Below, in pieces: positions 7,705-18,200 of a DNA stretch of 64,000 bases (its first letter is position 1; each line of letters begins with the position of its first letter). Source of the DNA: JBGRQA01 sp041725895. Its GTDB lineage: Bacteria; Bacteroidota; Bacteroidia; Bacteroidales; Marinifilaceae. The DNA lies in contig JBGRQA010000025.1 of NCBI GenBank assembly GCA_041725895.1, positions 28,301 to 92,300 on the forward strand, given 5' to 3'. The notes beneath the pieces are model-generated. The model worked only from the letters and a program-made list of their open reading frames with translations, ran no database searches and had not been told where the DNA came from. The translations under genes and the position numbers were made by a program.

Positions 7705-8742
7705 CTACTTAGAACCGCAAGCCTTCCAAGTGCCACCCACATGCACTGTAGTTGCCGATTTACCATGTCGTTTCTCCGTTGCTTTACTTATGCAATTGTC
7801 ATATATTATTTCAGAATGCTTCATTCCCAATCGAACACAACCATGAGAATTTGGACAACCTGGTCTGTAAGGCCAGTAATGGAAAGCAATTCCCCGGCTT
7901 GTCTGAAAATAGGATGCATTTTTTGCCTTTGGATATTTCCCCAAAGCACATGCCTGCCTTTCAATAACAAAATTACCTTTAGGGGTACAATTTGATCCCG
8001 AACGATTACTTTCTTTTGTGTTGTTGCAATTGTTTTTTCCTAGCCCCCTACCTATTGTTGCAGGAAAAGGACCAACACCTTGTTTACCGGCCTGCGGACC
8101 GGTCCATGTTAAAGTTACCTTAGCTGGGTTCGTCACATCCACATCTATATGCTTGATGTAAGTTTTCGGAAAACCGGATACGGTCCGATCATGCTTTCTA
8201 CCACAAACTCGCTGAATGGAAGTACTCTGTCCTTTTCCCTGCTGCACCACATGCGTCAACTCGTGAGCCAGCAGATGCCTCCCTTTGGAACTACCCGGAT
8301 CGTATTTTCCTGAGTTGAAATAGATGTCATTCCCATGCGTAAAGGCCTGTGCACCCACCTCCCGGTTCATTTGCACTGCCCGTGCATCAGTATGAATCTT
8401 TACCTTACCAAAATCGGCTCCTATTCTATTCCCCATTTCATTGCCCAGGCCTTGGGGAAGAGCTTTTCCTGTTCCCTTGGTACTGCTAAGCCTTTGCCCC
8501 ATAGCTTCGGAGGCAAATTGCTTTCCATCGGGTGATAACTGAAGAGCTGGCTTCATCTGAATGGCCTCTTCTGCGTCGATGGGCTGCATCCGCAAGCTAT
8601 CTCCGTTGCTCATCCGCATCACCCTGTCGGCAACAGCATCGGCTTCTTTTTCGTATTTGTCGTTGGGGCAACCAATTTCCAGTTTGGGCTGCAACAAGGA
8701 GGGCTGGTGTTTCTTTGAGGATAAAGTTTTCAATTGAAGCAT
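7705..8742 (-). CDS. DUF4157 - L,D-transpeptidase (YkuD) fusion, probable eCIS effector
   Basis: This 345-residue protein has two parts. The N-terminus holds a DUF4157 domain (about residues 62-170) with HELTH at 160-164. The C-terminus (about 190-345) has L,D-transpeptidase hallmarks: TPKGNFVI near 253-260, a conserved His at 288 in AFHYW, and SHGCVR at 299-304 with the catalytic Cys302. Such enzymes make or rewire 3-3 crosslinks in peptidoglycan. There is no signal peptide, which fits loading into a cytoplasmically assembled injection particle and not secretion. The C-terminal half is rich in Cys. It follows the AAA+ gene by 11 bases. Cargo status is inferred from domain architecture and position. 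Confidence 0.85.
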   Translation of the reverse strand: MLQLKTLSSKKHQPSLLQPKLEIGCPNDKYEKEADAVADRVMRMSNGDSLRMQPIDAEEAIQMKPALQLSPDGKQFASEAMGQRLSSTKGTGKALPQGLGNEMGNRIGADFGKVKIHTDARAVQMNREVGAQAFTHGNDIYFNSGKYDPGSSKGRHLLAHELTHVVQQGKGQSTSIQRVCGRKHDRTVSGFPKTYIKHIDVDVTNPAKVTLTWTGPQAGKQGVGPFPATIGRGLGKNNCNNTKESNRSGSNCTPKGNFVIERQACALGKYPKAKNASYFQTSRGIAFHYWPYRPGCPNSHGCVRLGMKHSEIIYDNCISKATEKRHGKSATTVHVGGTWKACGSK

Positions 8743-8753
8743 AACCGGTTATT

Positions 8754-10109
8754 TTAAAGTGTTCGTCGATTCTTATGATATTCCCGTTTGATTCCGTCAA
8801 TGATATCAAAACGTTGAATTAGGCTAGCCCCTCTTCCCAGGGCCCGTAGAGCGCAGTGTTGTATAATGTTGATGATAGCTCCTCCGGAGATCTCATACTT
8901 ACATGCAATTTCGGACAATTCGATGGATTTTTCCAATTTAACTTCCACCGGAAAACCATTTTTCCAAATCTTGTGACGTTCTTCAGCCGTGGGCATGGGA
9001 AAGTGAATCATCGATTGAAACCTGCGAACAAAGGCCTCATCTACATTCCCTTTCAGGTTGGTGGCCAGGATTACCAAACCGTTGAAGTCCTCAATTCGCT
9101 GCAAAAGATAGGACACCTGCTGATTGGCATACCGATCGTGGGCATCGCGGGTACTGGTTCGTTTGCCAAACAATGCATCCGCTTCGTCAAAGAACAGGAT
9201 CCACTCCTTGTTCTCGGCCCGGTCGAATAGTTTGGCCAGGTTCTTCTCGGTTTCACCAATGTATTTGGAAACCATCTGCGACAAGTCGATCCGGTACACG
9301 TCTCTTCCTGTTTTTTTGCCAAGTAATGCGGCAGTAGTGGTTTTGCCCGTTCCCGGAGGACCATAAAAAAGTGTTTTGTAGCCGGGCTTCAGAATTCTTC
9401 CCATTCCCCAATCCTTCATCATCGTACCATGATGGGTAATCCATGTCTCAATTTCCTTGAGTTGAGCCATCACATGTTGATTCAGAACCAGATCGGACCA
9501 ATCCATTTTGGTGCTCAATAGTTTGGCCGGAAATTCAGTGCTGAAATTGGGTTTGCGGGCCTCCCCTATGGTAAACAGATCGAGGATTTCCTGTGAAAGA
9601 ATAATGGCCCCACTCAGCAGAGGCTCCTCCTTACCGATTTCTTCCAACCAAAGAATATTTTCCCTGCTAAACTTGTGCTGTCCATCGAAACAATGCTGCA
9701 AAGAGAAACGCCTGTCCAAATCACTGCCGGCCAAAATAAACATGGCGGTTTCCCCTGTTGGAATAAAACCCGTGTGATTTTTCCCCCGCTTGCCGCCAAA
9801 CTCCGTATAGATCTGTTGGGTTGTTTCATTTTTCACCAGAAACAGATCCAATAATTCAGGTTTTACATGGGGAACAAGAGCCAGAACCAGCAGAAACCTT
9901 TCCTCAAAATCCAACTCGTGCTGCTTAACAAAAGCTGAAAAAGCGGATCCACTTCCGTTCAGCTGAGGCGGCATAATATCGTACACACATTTGTATGGGG
10001 TTTCCTGCCTGGCGTTGAGCAAGGATCTGGTTTTCAGAATCTCTCTAAACCAGGCTATTTCCCGACCTATATCAGCCGCGTTGGTTGCTATTTTAGTTTG
10101 TATCACCAT
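8754..10109 (-). CDS. eCIS AAA+ ATPase (Afp15/Pvc15-like)
   Basis: This 451-residue protein has an N-terminal helical domain and a C-terminal AAA+ module. Walker A is GPPGTGKT at 250-257, Walker B is ILFFDEAD at 304-311, and a sensor-type ATNLKGNVDEAF and arginine-finger RRF follow. The Afp15/Pvc15 ATPase is needed for particle assembly in the producing cell and is a marker gene that separates eCIS from tailed phages. The start codon overlaps the stop of the tape-measure gene by 7 bases, which implies translational coupling. Confidence 0.93.
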   Translation of the reverse strand: MVIQTKIATNAADIGREIAWFREILKTRSLLNARQETPYKCVYDIMPPQLNGSGSAFSAFVKQHELDFEERFLLVLALVPHVKPELLDLFLVKNETTQQIYTEFGGKRGKNHTGFIPTGETAMFILAGSDLDRRFSLQHCFDGQHKFSRENILWLEEIGKEEPLLSGAIILSQEILDLFTIGEARKPNFSTEFPAKLLSTKMDWSDLVLNQHVMAQLKEIETWITHHGTMMKDWGMGRILKPGYKTLFYGPPGTGKTTTAALLGKKTGRDVYRIDLSQMVSKYIGETEKNLAKLFDRAENKEWILFFDEADALFGKRTSTRDAHDRYANQQVSYLLQRIEDFNGLVILATNLKGNVDEAFVRRFQSMIHFPMPTAEERHKIWKNGFPVEVKLEKSIELSEIACKYEISGGAIINIIQHCALRALGRGASLIQRFDIIDGIKREYHKNRRTL

Positions 10110-11992
10110 TCAACATATAGTATTTTAGAACTCCATGGAAATTTGATAATGGATATGGCCCAGGGCAGTTTTTCGAGCATCACATCAAAAGTGTGCCTTT
10201 CAATCATTAGGTTCCATCCCTGCCCTCCCTGTTTCAGAATCCCATCCCGTCGAATATAAGTATCTCTCAGCGCCTCAGGTCGACTGGTCTTCAATGCTTC
10301 CCACCTCTCCAAAACCATCTTGATCAAATGGACACATTCCTCCTTCTCCTCATCCAAAAGGGGAAAATCTTTTGGAACTGGTTCCCACACCTGAAGTCCA
10401 CATAGGATCTTATTCAGTACCATATCATACTCAGGGGCAGTCTCCCGGCCTGTGGCAATAAACTGCAACAAGTAAACCGCCCTAAAAGCATCTTCTCTAC
10501 TTTTGAATTGAAGCTCCTTATCAAGCAGATTCAACCCATCAAAGAAATACCTGAGAAAAGGATGAAAAAGTACGAGTCCGGCATTGCTGATAAAGATCTC
10601 TTCCACATCACTTGATACCTGTAACGGAGCTTGCAAAAAAGTATTTTCGATTTGTTTTTGAGATTTTCCCCGGGCAATTTTCTCCCTACTTGTAGCTGTT
10701 TGCACCAATTGCCTCGGAGCCTTTCCAGCTACCGGCAATTTTTCTTTCTGATCATCCTGCAGTTCTCCTGTGATCGTGCTACTTTTCCTTTCAACGCATT
10801 GATCTTCAACTTCCTTATCTTTTGAAACTTGTGGCGAATCCTGAATAAACACTTCCTTTGATTGCCTTTTTGAAACCTTTTGATCCCTTCGTCTATCTAT
10901 TTTACCATCTCCTTCTTCAAGTAGCTGTTTACAATTTCCCAAAACCTCTGAAGGCATACGATTCAACTCTTTGGTATAATGATCAACAAGCTCCAGAATT
11001 TCCGGAGCAATCGTTCCCGAAGTCTTTTGTACAATTTCAAGTAAGGCCTGACCACAGGAAGACAGGGGCATTGCCGCTTGAAATACAGCCCTTAAGATGT
11101 AAAACTCTTCCTTTTTCTTCGCTTTTTTAGTGTGAGAAAGCACATTACGAAACAGCTCCACCAATAGCAACTCTTTTTGAAACGAAGTAGGAATTACAAA
11201 CCTCAGATCCAGCACCTCTTTGAGAAATGTAATCTTTTGATCCTCCCCCGACAAACTCGTCTCTACACAGAAATGCTGAATAAAGACATGGTAAAAATTG
11301 TCTACCAAAAATCTTCTGTGCTGTTCTGATTGGACTAAGGAAAGTACTACCTGAAAAAGACCATATAAACTTTCGTATCTCTCCTCATCCAGCCGTTGAA
11401 AGAGAGCATCCAATTGCTTATGATCCAATTGAAAGATCATGCGTTTTCGAACAACCGATTCCTTTAAAGCAGGAAGGATCAGTTTTTTCAGGCTTTCTTT
11501 TTCCCAACCCAGTACCTTAGGAAAAATATCCTCCAAAACATCGGCTTCTGTCTTCCTATGCCACCATGGAAAATACCCGTGGCACAGGAAATATAAAAAC
11601 TGTTCCGGCACATCCTGTGTTTGAGAAACTACTCTTACCCCGGCGAGTTTATCCTCACTTCCATTCGCAAATGAACTTTGCCTTGTTTTGTCTCCACCGG
11701 ATTTCAGCAACTTGCCCATCTGCTCCTCCACTTTTTCAATGATTCTTTTCACAAAGTCGTGTTCCAGGTCCTTTTCCCCAATAGCACCGATATCAAGTTC
11801 CAGTTTTTCAATTCGAATGGTATTCTCCCCACAGGCAATTCCCGAAAACACCTGATCGAGGGCCGGATGAAGCTTTTGCCTGACCAGTTCTGCTATTCTG
11901 TTCTGAATGGATATAGCACGACCTCGGTCCGAAACAGTTAGTTCCAGCACCTCACGGCAGATGATATGATTTTGCTCCTTCATCCGGATCAT
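10103..11992 (-). CDS. eCIS tape measure protein (CIS_TMP, Afp14-like)
   Basis: At 629 residues this matches the contractile-injection-system tape measure family. It has the conserved N-terminal block with HIICREVLELTV, the LVRQKLHPALDQVF helix and IRIEKLELDIGAI, and a conserved C-terminal region with GLVLFHPFLRYFFD. The protein sets tube length and occupies the lumen during assembly. The middle is Lys/Glu/Gln-rich and low in complexity, the part expected to vary with particle length. The start overlaps the upstream stop by 4 bases (ATGA). A second ATG nine bases downstream is possible. Confidence 0.88.
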   Translation of the reverse strand: MIRMKEQNHIICREVLELTVSDRGRAISIQNRIAELVRQKLHPALDQVFSGIACGENTIRIEKLELDIGAIGEKDLEHDFVKRIIEKVEEQMGKLLKSGGDKTRQSSFANGSEDKLAGVRVVSQTQDVPEQFLYFLCHGYFPWWHRKTEADVLEDIFPKVLGWEKESLKKLILPALKESVVRKRMIFQLDHKQLDALFQRLDEERYESLYGLFQVVLSLVQSEQHRRFLVDNFYHVFIQHFCVETSLSGEDQKITFLKEVLDLRFVIPTSFQKELLLVELFRNVLSHTKKAKKKEEFYILRAVFQAAMPLSSCGQALLEIVQKTSGTIAPEILELVDHYTKELNRMPSEVLGNCKQLLEEGDGKIDRRRDQKVSKRQSKEVFIQDSPQVSKDKEVEDQCVERKSSTITGELQDDQKEKLPVAGKAPRQLVQTATSREKIARGKSQKQIENTFLQAPLQVSSDVEEIFISNAGLVLFHPFLRYFFDGLNLLDKELQFKSREDAFRAVYLLQFIATGRETAPEYDMVLNKILCGLQVWEPVPKDFPLLDEEKEECVHLIKMVLERWEALKTSRPEALRDTYIRRDGILKQGGQGWNLMIERHTFDVMLEKLPWAISIIKFPWSSKILYVEW

Positions 11993-14900
11993 TTCATTAG
12001 TTTTCCTACGAGCTCTGTTTTATTATCTGATTTGAGATACTTAACCTCCTTCTCATCCAGAATATACATTAGTTTATCCTTTGTCAACAACATCAATTCG
12101 GATTCCGTCAAGGTGGCACCTCCGGTGCTGGCTTTGAATTCATTCTCTACTTTTGTTTTCGATTCCTCTGCTGTAATAGTACTTCCTCTTGCTTCCAAAA
12201 CTTTTACGATCTCTTCTTTCGTCAGCAAACCAACATCTACCATCACTCCGGGTTTGGGCTTGCTTTCCTGGCAATTTTGGTCCTGGTATTTTTCAATCAG
12301 CTGTCCCAACTGCTCATAACTTGTACTTCTACTATACTTTATTCCCAGACAACTAAGCAATTTCCGTCTCCAGTCTGCACTTTCCAGAACCCCTCCCCTA
12401 ATCTCTTTTTCTGTGAATCCGGCAGTTTTTCTCAAATTGGTTAGCAAAAGTTTATAGATATCATCCGTTCTGCTGTAATTTATCCCTCTCAATTCAAGTG
12501 CCTTTTTCACAGCTTCATCACCCCAACATTGCAATATTTCGACACTGTAGCAGCATTTTTCCATCACAAGAATAGTAACGCTTGCCGTATCGGTTTGCTT
12601 CGTTTTCCTGTTAATCAAGGTATAAGTGAAAGTGTCAACCCCGGAGAAATTGCTTTGAGGCTGATATCTTAATACGTTACTTTTCGATTCTCTACTAATT
12701 GTCCCCTTTTTCTCTGATGTTTCATCAAAATGCTGTAGGGAAATCCCATTTCCTACCTGATAATCATTTCGGCCTACATCAATATCCACCCAATGACCTT
12801 TCATCGTTACCGCATAATCCGGTCGTGCAAAAGGAGGAACATTCAGGACAAAATCCTTTTTATCACACATGGGTACACAAAGTTTCTCCTCACAACAGAT
12901 GTAGGGTAGACTGAAATCAGCCAGTACTTCTTTTTCTGCACTGTCCTCATACACTAAAATAAATGTCCCACCTATGCTAACCCCTGCCTGGTGATCGATA
13001 CCGGGATGCTTACTCAGGAAGGTTGAAAATGTTACTGACTCTTTTGGAAGATAAGATTCCCTCCGCTTAAATGAATGATAGATTCGGAAGAACTTGTTAT
13101 AGAACAAGAAGTCCGTGAACCGATAACCCAATGGCATAATTCGTTGAATTAGACCATTAATCAAATGAAGCTGCTCCTTCCGGTCACCCATTTTTAACTT
13201 TCGGGGCAGATATGTCTCCACAAGGAAAAAATCGATAATATATTTCAGTATTTCTTTGTAGTTCTCTCGGTATTGGAGAAAATCAAATTCGCGCAAACAT
13301 TCCTTCATGGTACTGCACATCTTAGAGAGCAAATCGAGCAACACCTTGCTACGTTCCATCAAATCCTTTTCCTTCTCATCTTCCTCCCCTTGGAAAATAA
13401 TTTTCCTGTTCTCCTCCACATACTCATACAATACCTTCAAATCATGAATGATTCCTAAAAAGTTGGCCCGGGCCATTCGGTACTCTTCCTGCAGGTCTTC
13501 AAAGCCACAACTGTAATCCGGTTTAAGCTTACCAGTATCCGGATTCAATTGCAAGGCCATGATTTGAAATGACAAGTTGAATTGATCTTTCAAAAGATTA
13601 ATTCTATCCATCACTTCCTCCAGCCTTTTACCGAGATATCCTTCAATTCTTAGGAAGGAATTTCCCTGAGTGTCATAATACAATGGGGTGGACAATTTAT
13701 CCTTAGGCTTGGATTGATCAACTGACTGATCATCGTAGGATAGAATCAAGGCATCTGCCTCCTGAGAACATCCTCTTGTTGCATCATGGTACCAATAATC
13801 TTTGAGTCGTCCGAGTTTTTCGAAGGAACTCTCTTGATTCGGATTGTAATACCATGGAATGGAACGCATCCCCAATGGGCTTGATTTTTCACTGCTCGGA
13901 GTAATCTTTATCGGAAATTCCTCTTTTTTTGCCAAAACAATTTTCAAACGATCCAAATCAAAACTCTCAAACATCAGCACCAAGCGATTGTGTAAGGCTA
14001 TCATTTTCCGGATCAACTCCCTCTGATGATTGTACACAGGAGGCTGCACAAACTCATTCCTGTAATCACAAGCATTCCCCTGGTAGGAAGATGGTTGTAT
14101 CGCTTTCCCCAGCACCAAATGCCTGGGAAACTTGTTTCGATTGGAGCAACACCCCCACATCAGTTCAGAAGATACTTGCTTGAATTCATGGTAAGCCGCA
14201 ATCAAATCCCGGAAATAATCATAAACATATTGGATTCCCCGGTAAGAAGGAGTATTCAATGCCTCATCACGAATGAATTCCAGCAGATCCTTCTTCACAT
14301 CTCTAATTCTTCTGGATTGGAACGGATTAATATTGCTATAAAATTCTGAAAGAAGAGGTGCGTAAAGCTCATAAGTATCCGACAGAGCATCCATTAGTGA
14401 GTCGAATACTTTTAGAATGACCACTGCATAATTCTTTGAGAATGCCTTGTAATCTTTTGAATGTGCTTTCCCGGGTAGAAAAAGCACACGGAGCATATCA
14501 ACAAAGGGCAATTTGTCATCAATAGCAGAGGAATTGAACTTTTTCTTCTGTTGAGTCCCCAAATAACGACCAGCCTGATCTGCTCTTCTTTTCTGCAAAC
14601 TTTTTATCGTCTGCATACTTTTGGTGCCAAACAATTCAGATTCTTCCTTAAGGCTTCTTTCCTCCTTCGCTAAAATGGCCCTGTTCTCAACCTTTTGAAG
14701 ATCTTCAACACTAATGAGTAATTTCCTTACCCTATGTATGCGTTCTTTGCCCAGTTCATCACAACTCTTCCCCAGGCAAGATTTCAAATCCTTATCGTAA
14801 CTTTCAACAAAGAGCAGAACAACTTTATCATCAAGGAAATCGTCAGGAACTTTCAGACTTGCAACATCAGGTCCATCGTCCGCTTTTTCGGTCAATAGTT

Positions 14901-15237
14901 CCCAAAGATCAATATCCTTTTCATTGGTAACAGGATGCACAAAAGGGGCATACAATGTTCCCGGAGGCAAGGTATAATTCCTGTATTTTACAGTAATACA
15001 CTCCCCCAGGGATATCAGATATCCTTCAGATGTAATTCCTGTTCCTCCAGAAATGGTTATTGTTCCAGCTTTGGGATCATAATTAACTTCCAATCCACAA
15101 ACAATCCCTACTCCAATAAGCCTTGACCTTGTCAGTCTGTTTTGCTGATCGAGATAGTTGATCAAGCTATTCAGCTGCTCGCTGGTAAGTACCTGGTTGC
15201 TTTCAAAAACAGGGTGAGTATTAAATATTTCGGCCAT
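11989..15237 (-). CDS. eCIS fibre- or baseplate-associated protein with Ig/cadherin-like and HeH-like repeats
   Basis: This 1082-residue protein occupies the position of the Afp13 fibre gene. Its N-terminus (IFNTHPVFESNQVLTSEQLN, then GVGIVCGLEV) is conserved in Bacteroidota eCIS loci and likely anchors to the baseplate. Around residues 830-915 a cadherin/Ig-like segment with NFSGVDTFTYTL is visible. The last ~185 residues contain about four helix-loop-helix units of the HeH/SAP type (RGINYSRTDD, LGIKYSRSTS, EARGSTITAE, DEKEVKYLKSD). The large middle is charged and helical. Receptor binding is a reasonable role but unproven. It begins 11 bases after the upstream gene. Confidence 0.72.
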   Translation of the reverse strand: MAEIFNTHPVFESNQVLTSEQLNSLINYLDQQNRLTRSRLIGVGIVCGLEVNYDPKAGTITISGGTGITSEGYLISLGECITVKYRNYTLPPGTLYAPFVHPVTNEKDIDLWELLTEKADDGPDVASLKVPDDFLDDKVVLLFVESYDKDLKSCLGKSCDELGKERIHRVRKLLISVEDLQKVENRAILAKEERSLKEESELFGTKSMQTIKSLQKRRADQAGRYLGTQQKKKFNSSAIDDKLPFVDMLRVLFLPGKAHSKDYKAFSKNYAVVILKVFDSLMDALSDTYELYAPLLSEFYSNINPFQSRRIRDVKKDLLEFIRDEALNTPSYRGIQYVYDYFRDLIAAYHEFKQVSSELMWGCCSNRNKFPRHLVLGKAIQPSSYQGNACDYRNEFVQPPVYNHQRELIRKMIALHNRLVLMFESFDLDRLKIVLAKKEEFPIKITPSSEKSSPLGMRSIPWYYNPNQESSFEKLGRLKDYWYHDATRGCSQEADALILSYDDQSVDQSKPKDKLSTPLYYDTQGNSFLRIEGYLGKRLEEVMDRINLLKDQFNLSFQIMALQLNPDTGKLKPDYSCGFEDLQEEYRMARANFLGIIHDLKVLYEYVEENRKIIFQGEEDEKEKDLMERSKVLLDLLSKMCSTMKECLREFDFLQYRENYKEILKYIIDFFLVETYLPRKLKMGDRKEQLHLINGLIQRIMPLGYRFTDFLFYNKFFRIYHSFKRRESYLPKESVTFSTFLSKHPGIDHQAGVSIGGTFILVYEDSAEKEVLADFSLPYICCEEKLCVPMCDKKDFVLNVPPFARPDYAVTMKGHWVDIDVGRNDYQVGNGISLQHFDETSEKKGTISRESKSNVLRYQPQSNFSGVDTFTYTLINRKTKQTDTASVTILVMEKCCYSVEILQCWGDEAVKKALELRGINYSRTDDIYKLLLTNLRKTAGFTEKEIRGGVLESADWRRKLLSCLGIKYSRSTSYEQLGQLIEKYQDQNCQESKPKPGVMVDVGLLTKEEIVKVLEARGSTITAEESKTKVENEFKASTGGATLTESELMLLTKDKLMYILDEKEVKYLKSDNKTELVGKLMK

Positions 15238-15248
15238 TGTACTAAATT

Positions 15249-18200
15249 TTAAGCATTTCCTAAAACTGAGTTATCAAGAATGATTGCATTTGCAAAACCT
15301 TCTTTCTCCCGGCAATCATAGAGGGTACCCGAAGGATAAACATTTCGTAACCTGCCAAGAGTATCAATAAGGTCATTTAATCTGCCTGATAATTTTCCAT
15401 AATCTTTTTGTTTTTTACCGTTTTCAATCCGCCATGCCTTGTATTTTTTCTCAAATTCAGCCATTTGCTCAAAACTGATCCAGCAGACATTAAGGAAAAC
15501 ATGGGCAGGAGTCTCCATACGAAGTTGCTTTTGAAAGAAGCGACGAAAATCCAGATTATCGAACCGTCCCTGCCAATGTGGAAGTATCACACTGGCAATG
15601 CAGGTATAAGGATCCGTTATTTGACAGGCATCACACTCTTCATCTTTAAGAACAATTTTCAAAAGCTTATCTTCGGCTTCCATATGACTGAGTTGGATTT
15701 CCTGGTAGGTGGCAGAATCAGTCAACTGAGCAAACTTGTACAAACCATCGTTGAGCCCGTCGGTTGAGCCCCTGATCTCAACGGTATCACCAGGTTGGAT
15801 ATCCAGTAACTTGGTATCCCTCTTATCCAATCTCAAACGAACTCCTGACAAAGAAGAGACCGGTACTCCCCTATAGTAGGAAAGCTTTCCCTTTGGGGAT
15901 GAAAAAGGAATATCGACAGGAACATCCTCAACAGTTTTGATGATTGTCCGGTTGGTTCTTCTATTAAACTGAACGCTCCTAACGGAATACCGAAAATCGT
16001 TTGCCCCCGATTCTGAAATGAAGATTTCACCGGAAATATGGCTGTCAGGAATCTTATCCAACTCTGCAGAAATATCCCCTTCCACCTGGAACCAATTCGA
16101 TTGGCTACTGGCCGAAAAAACCGGCAATTCTGTCCTATAGTATAGAAAACCATTATCGCTCAGCCCCTCGGTTAACCTCTCTGCATCAATCTCCTCAAAA
16201 TGATTGCCCTTTACTTTAGGTCTCAGCAACACATGCTCCAACACATGGAACCCCTCATGACTGAAGAATTTTTCCGTTACAAATTGGATCGTATCAGAAA
16301 CAGCCTTCTGCTCATAACTTCCTTTTATGGTAATACTATTCTTTGAGACAGCTTGAATATTGAAGGATTTAGTATAAGTCAAATTACCGGAATTATCATC
16401 TGTGGGAATCGCCTCCTCTACAAAAATCTCCGTATAGGCATCACACCAACTGATAGAAGCAATGGTATAGAATCCGTCATTACAATTCGAACCCTGAATC
16501 CTGATTACCTCACCTTTGAAAAGAATTTCAGTCAAGTTCACTTCTACTGTAAACCTTTGGTTCACCATGTCAACTCCAAAGGGAAAAGACTCTGCAAATG
16601 ATAAGATGCTATTTGCAGCAACAGTAAGAGGAGTGGATAAAAGCGATATTATTACATTTTCACCATCAGCTGAAGCGAAATCAACCTCATAGCAAACTCC
16701 CTCATTTTCCTGTTTCCCACTGATCTTTACCTTCCCTGATTTCAAGTTACTGATCTCTGTTGCAAGAGCATCATTAAAATCAGATGCAACACTTTCAGCT
16801 ATGGCAAATCCCTTATCATTAACAATTCGAAACTTGTAACCATCTCCCTCGTCTGTGAAATAGTAGCTGTTTTCTTTCCTGGCAGTATCAACCAACTGCC
16901 AGAAGATTTCCTGAGTCTGCTTTTCTGCTTTTTTTCGAAGATCAGATTCCGATTCTCCCTGTACAACAAATTTTCCCGAAAGAATTTTCTCTGAAGATTT
17001 ATAGGATAATGGCTCAGAATAAAGACCATAACGAACCTCAGCAACCCGAGGATTGGACTCCAATTCAACAACTATTTGTGAATCCATGTAATTTTCAAGA
17101 GAACAAGTCAGATTGTTCCTGTTCGATTCGAGATTAGAGTAAAACTCATTCGAAAAAATACCGATCAGTTCCTCTATCGTTTTTTCAATAACTTCTTCAA
17201 TCTCCGAATTGCTCAAGCTATCCCTATCCCAGGTCCTACTGACACCGACCACTTCATTTCCACATTCGAGTAGAAAGTAATAACTGGTATCTCCATCTGA
17301 CAAAACCTGGTAGTTTTCTTTACAAATCCCACAAACAATCATTTTTTCCAGTGCGAGCCTGGCTTCTTCTTCATTCTTAAAGCATTCATCACTTTTTAAC
17401 AAAAGTTCAGAGGAAGCATTGCAAACATGAATCCGAACAGTATCCCCCGAAGCTACAATCGCAAATGAATTGGTAAAAACTAAGTCATCCGCAGATGATT
17501 CATCAATACCAGCCAGATAAGAAACCCTTCGTCTCAATCCCGAGATATTGTCGACATGCCAAGGGGTACTCAAATTCTGATGATCAAGCCCTTTTCCCCG
17601 GGACGAACTAAGAACAGGGTAGGCATCTAAAAAAGCTAACTTGTCTTTGATTAATTCTGCAGGAGCCTTGAGTTTTCCTGAGAGTTTGAAGGTTAGCATG
17701 GCATAATCGGTGAATTTTTCAGCAAAACGTCCCAACAGATGATCCAGAAACTTGTTTTTTCGATGTAGGTATTGTTCCTCATCCTCAACAATCCTATTGA
17801 ATACCCGAGAATGTCCTCCTTCATTCACAAACAATTCATCTGCCCCTTTAACTATTTCTTTCAGAGACTGGGTAAAATAGGTTCTTCCCATTCCTGCTTC
17901 TTCCGGGTTCATCGAAAAAAGATCTTTCAGGTGGGCCAACTGTGAGAAGTAATTGGCCAGCAACTGGTCAAAAACCATCAGATATCCTTTCAATTGCTTT
18001 GCCTGTGCTCTTCTACGTTTCAGGTCATCCTCATCTTTACCTGTGACCGAAAGCCCTTCTTCTCCGATCCCGTAGGTGAGGGGAAATTCGTTTTGAATAC
18101 TTTGATATTCTTCAAGATCACGATATTGCCCTTGAGGAACTTCAAAATCGAGTACGGGGTTAAATAATTTGGGCATTCGCTCTGCAGCTTCCAAACCTTC

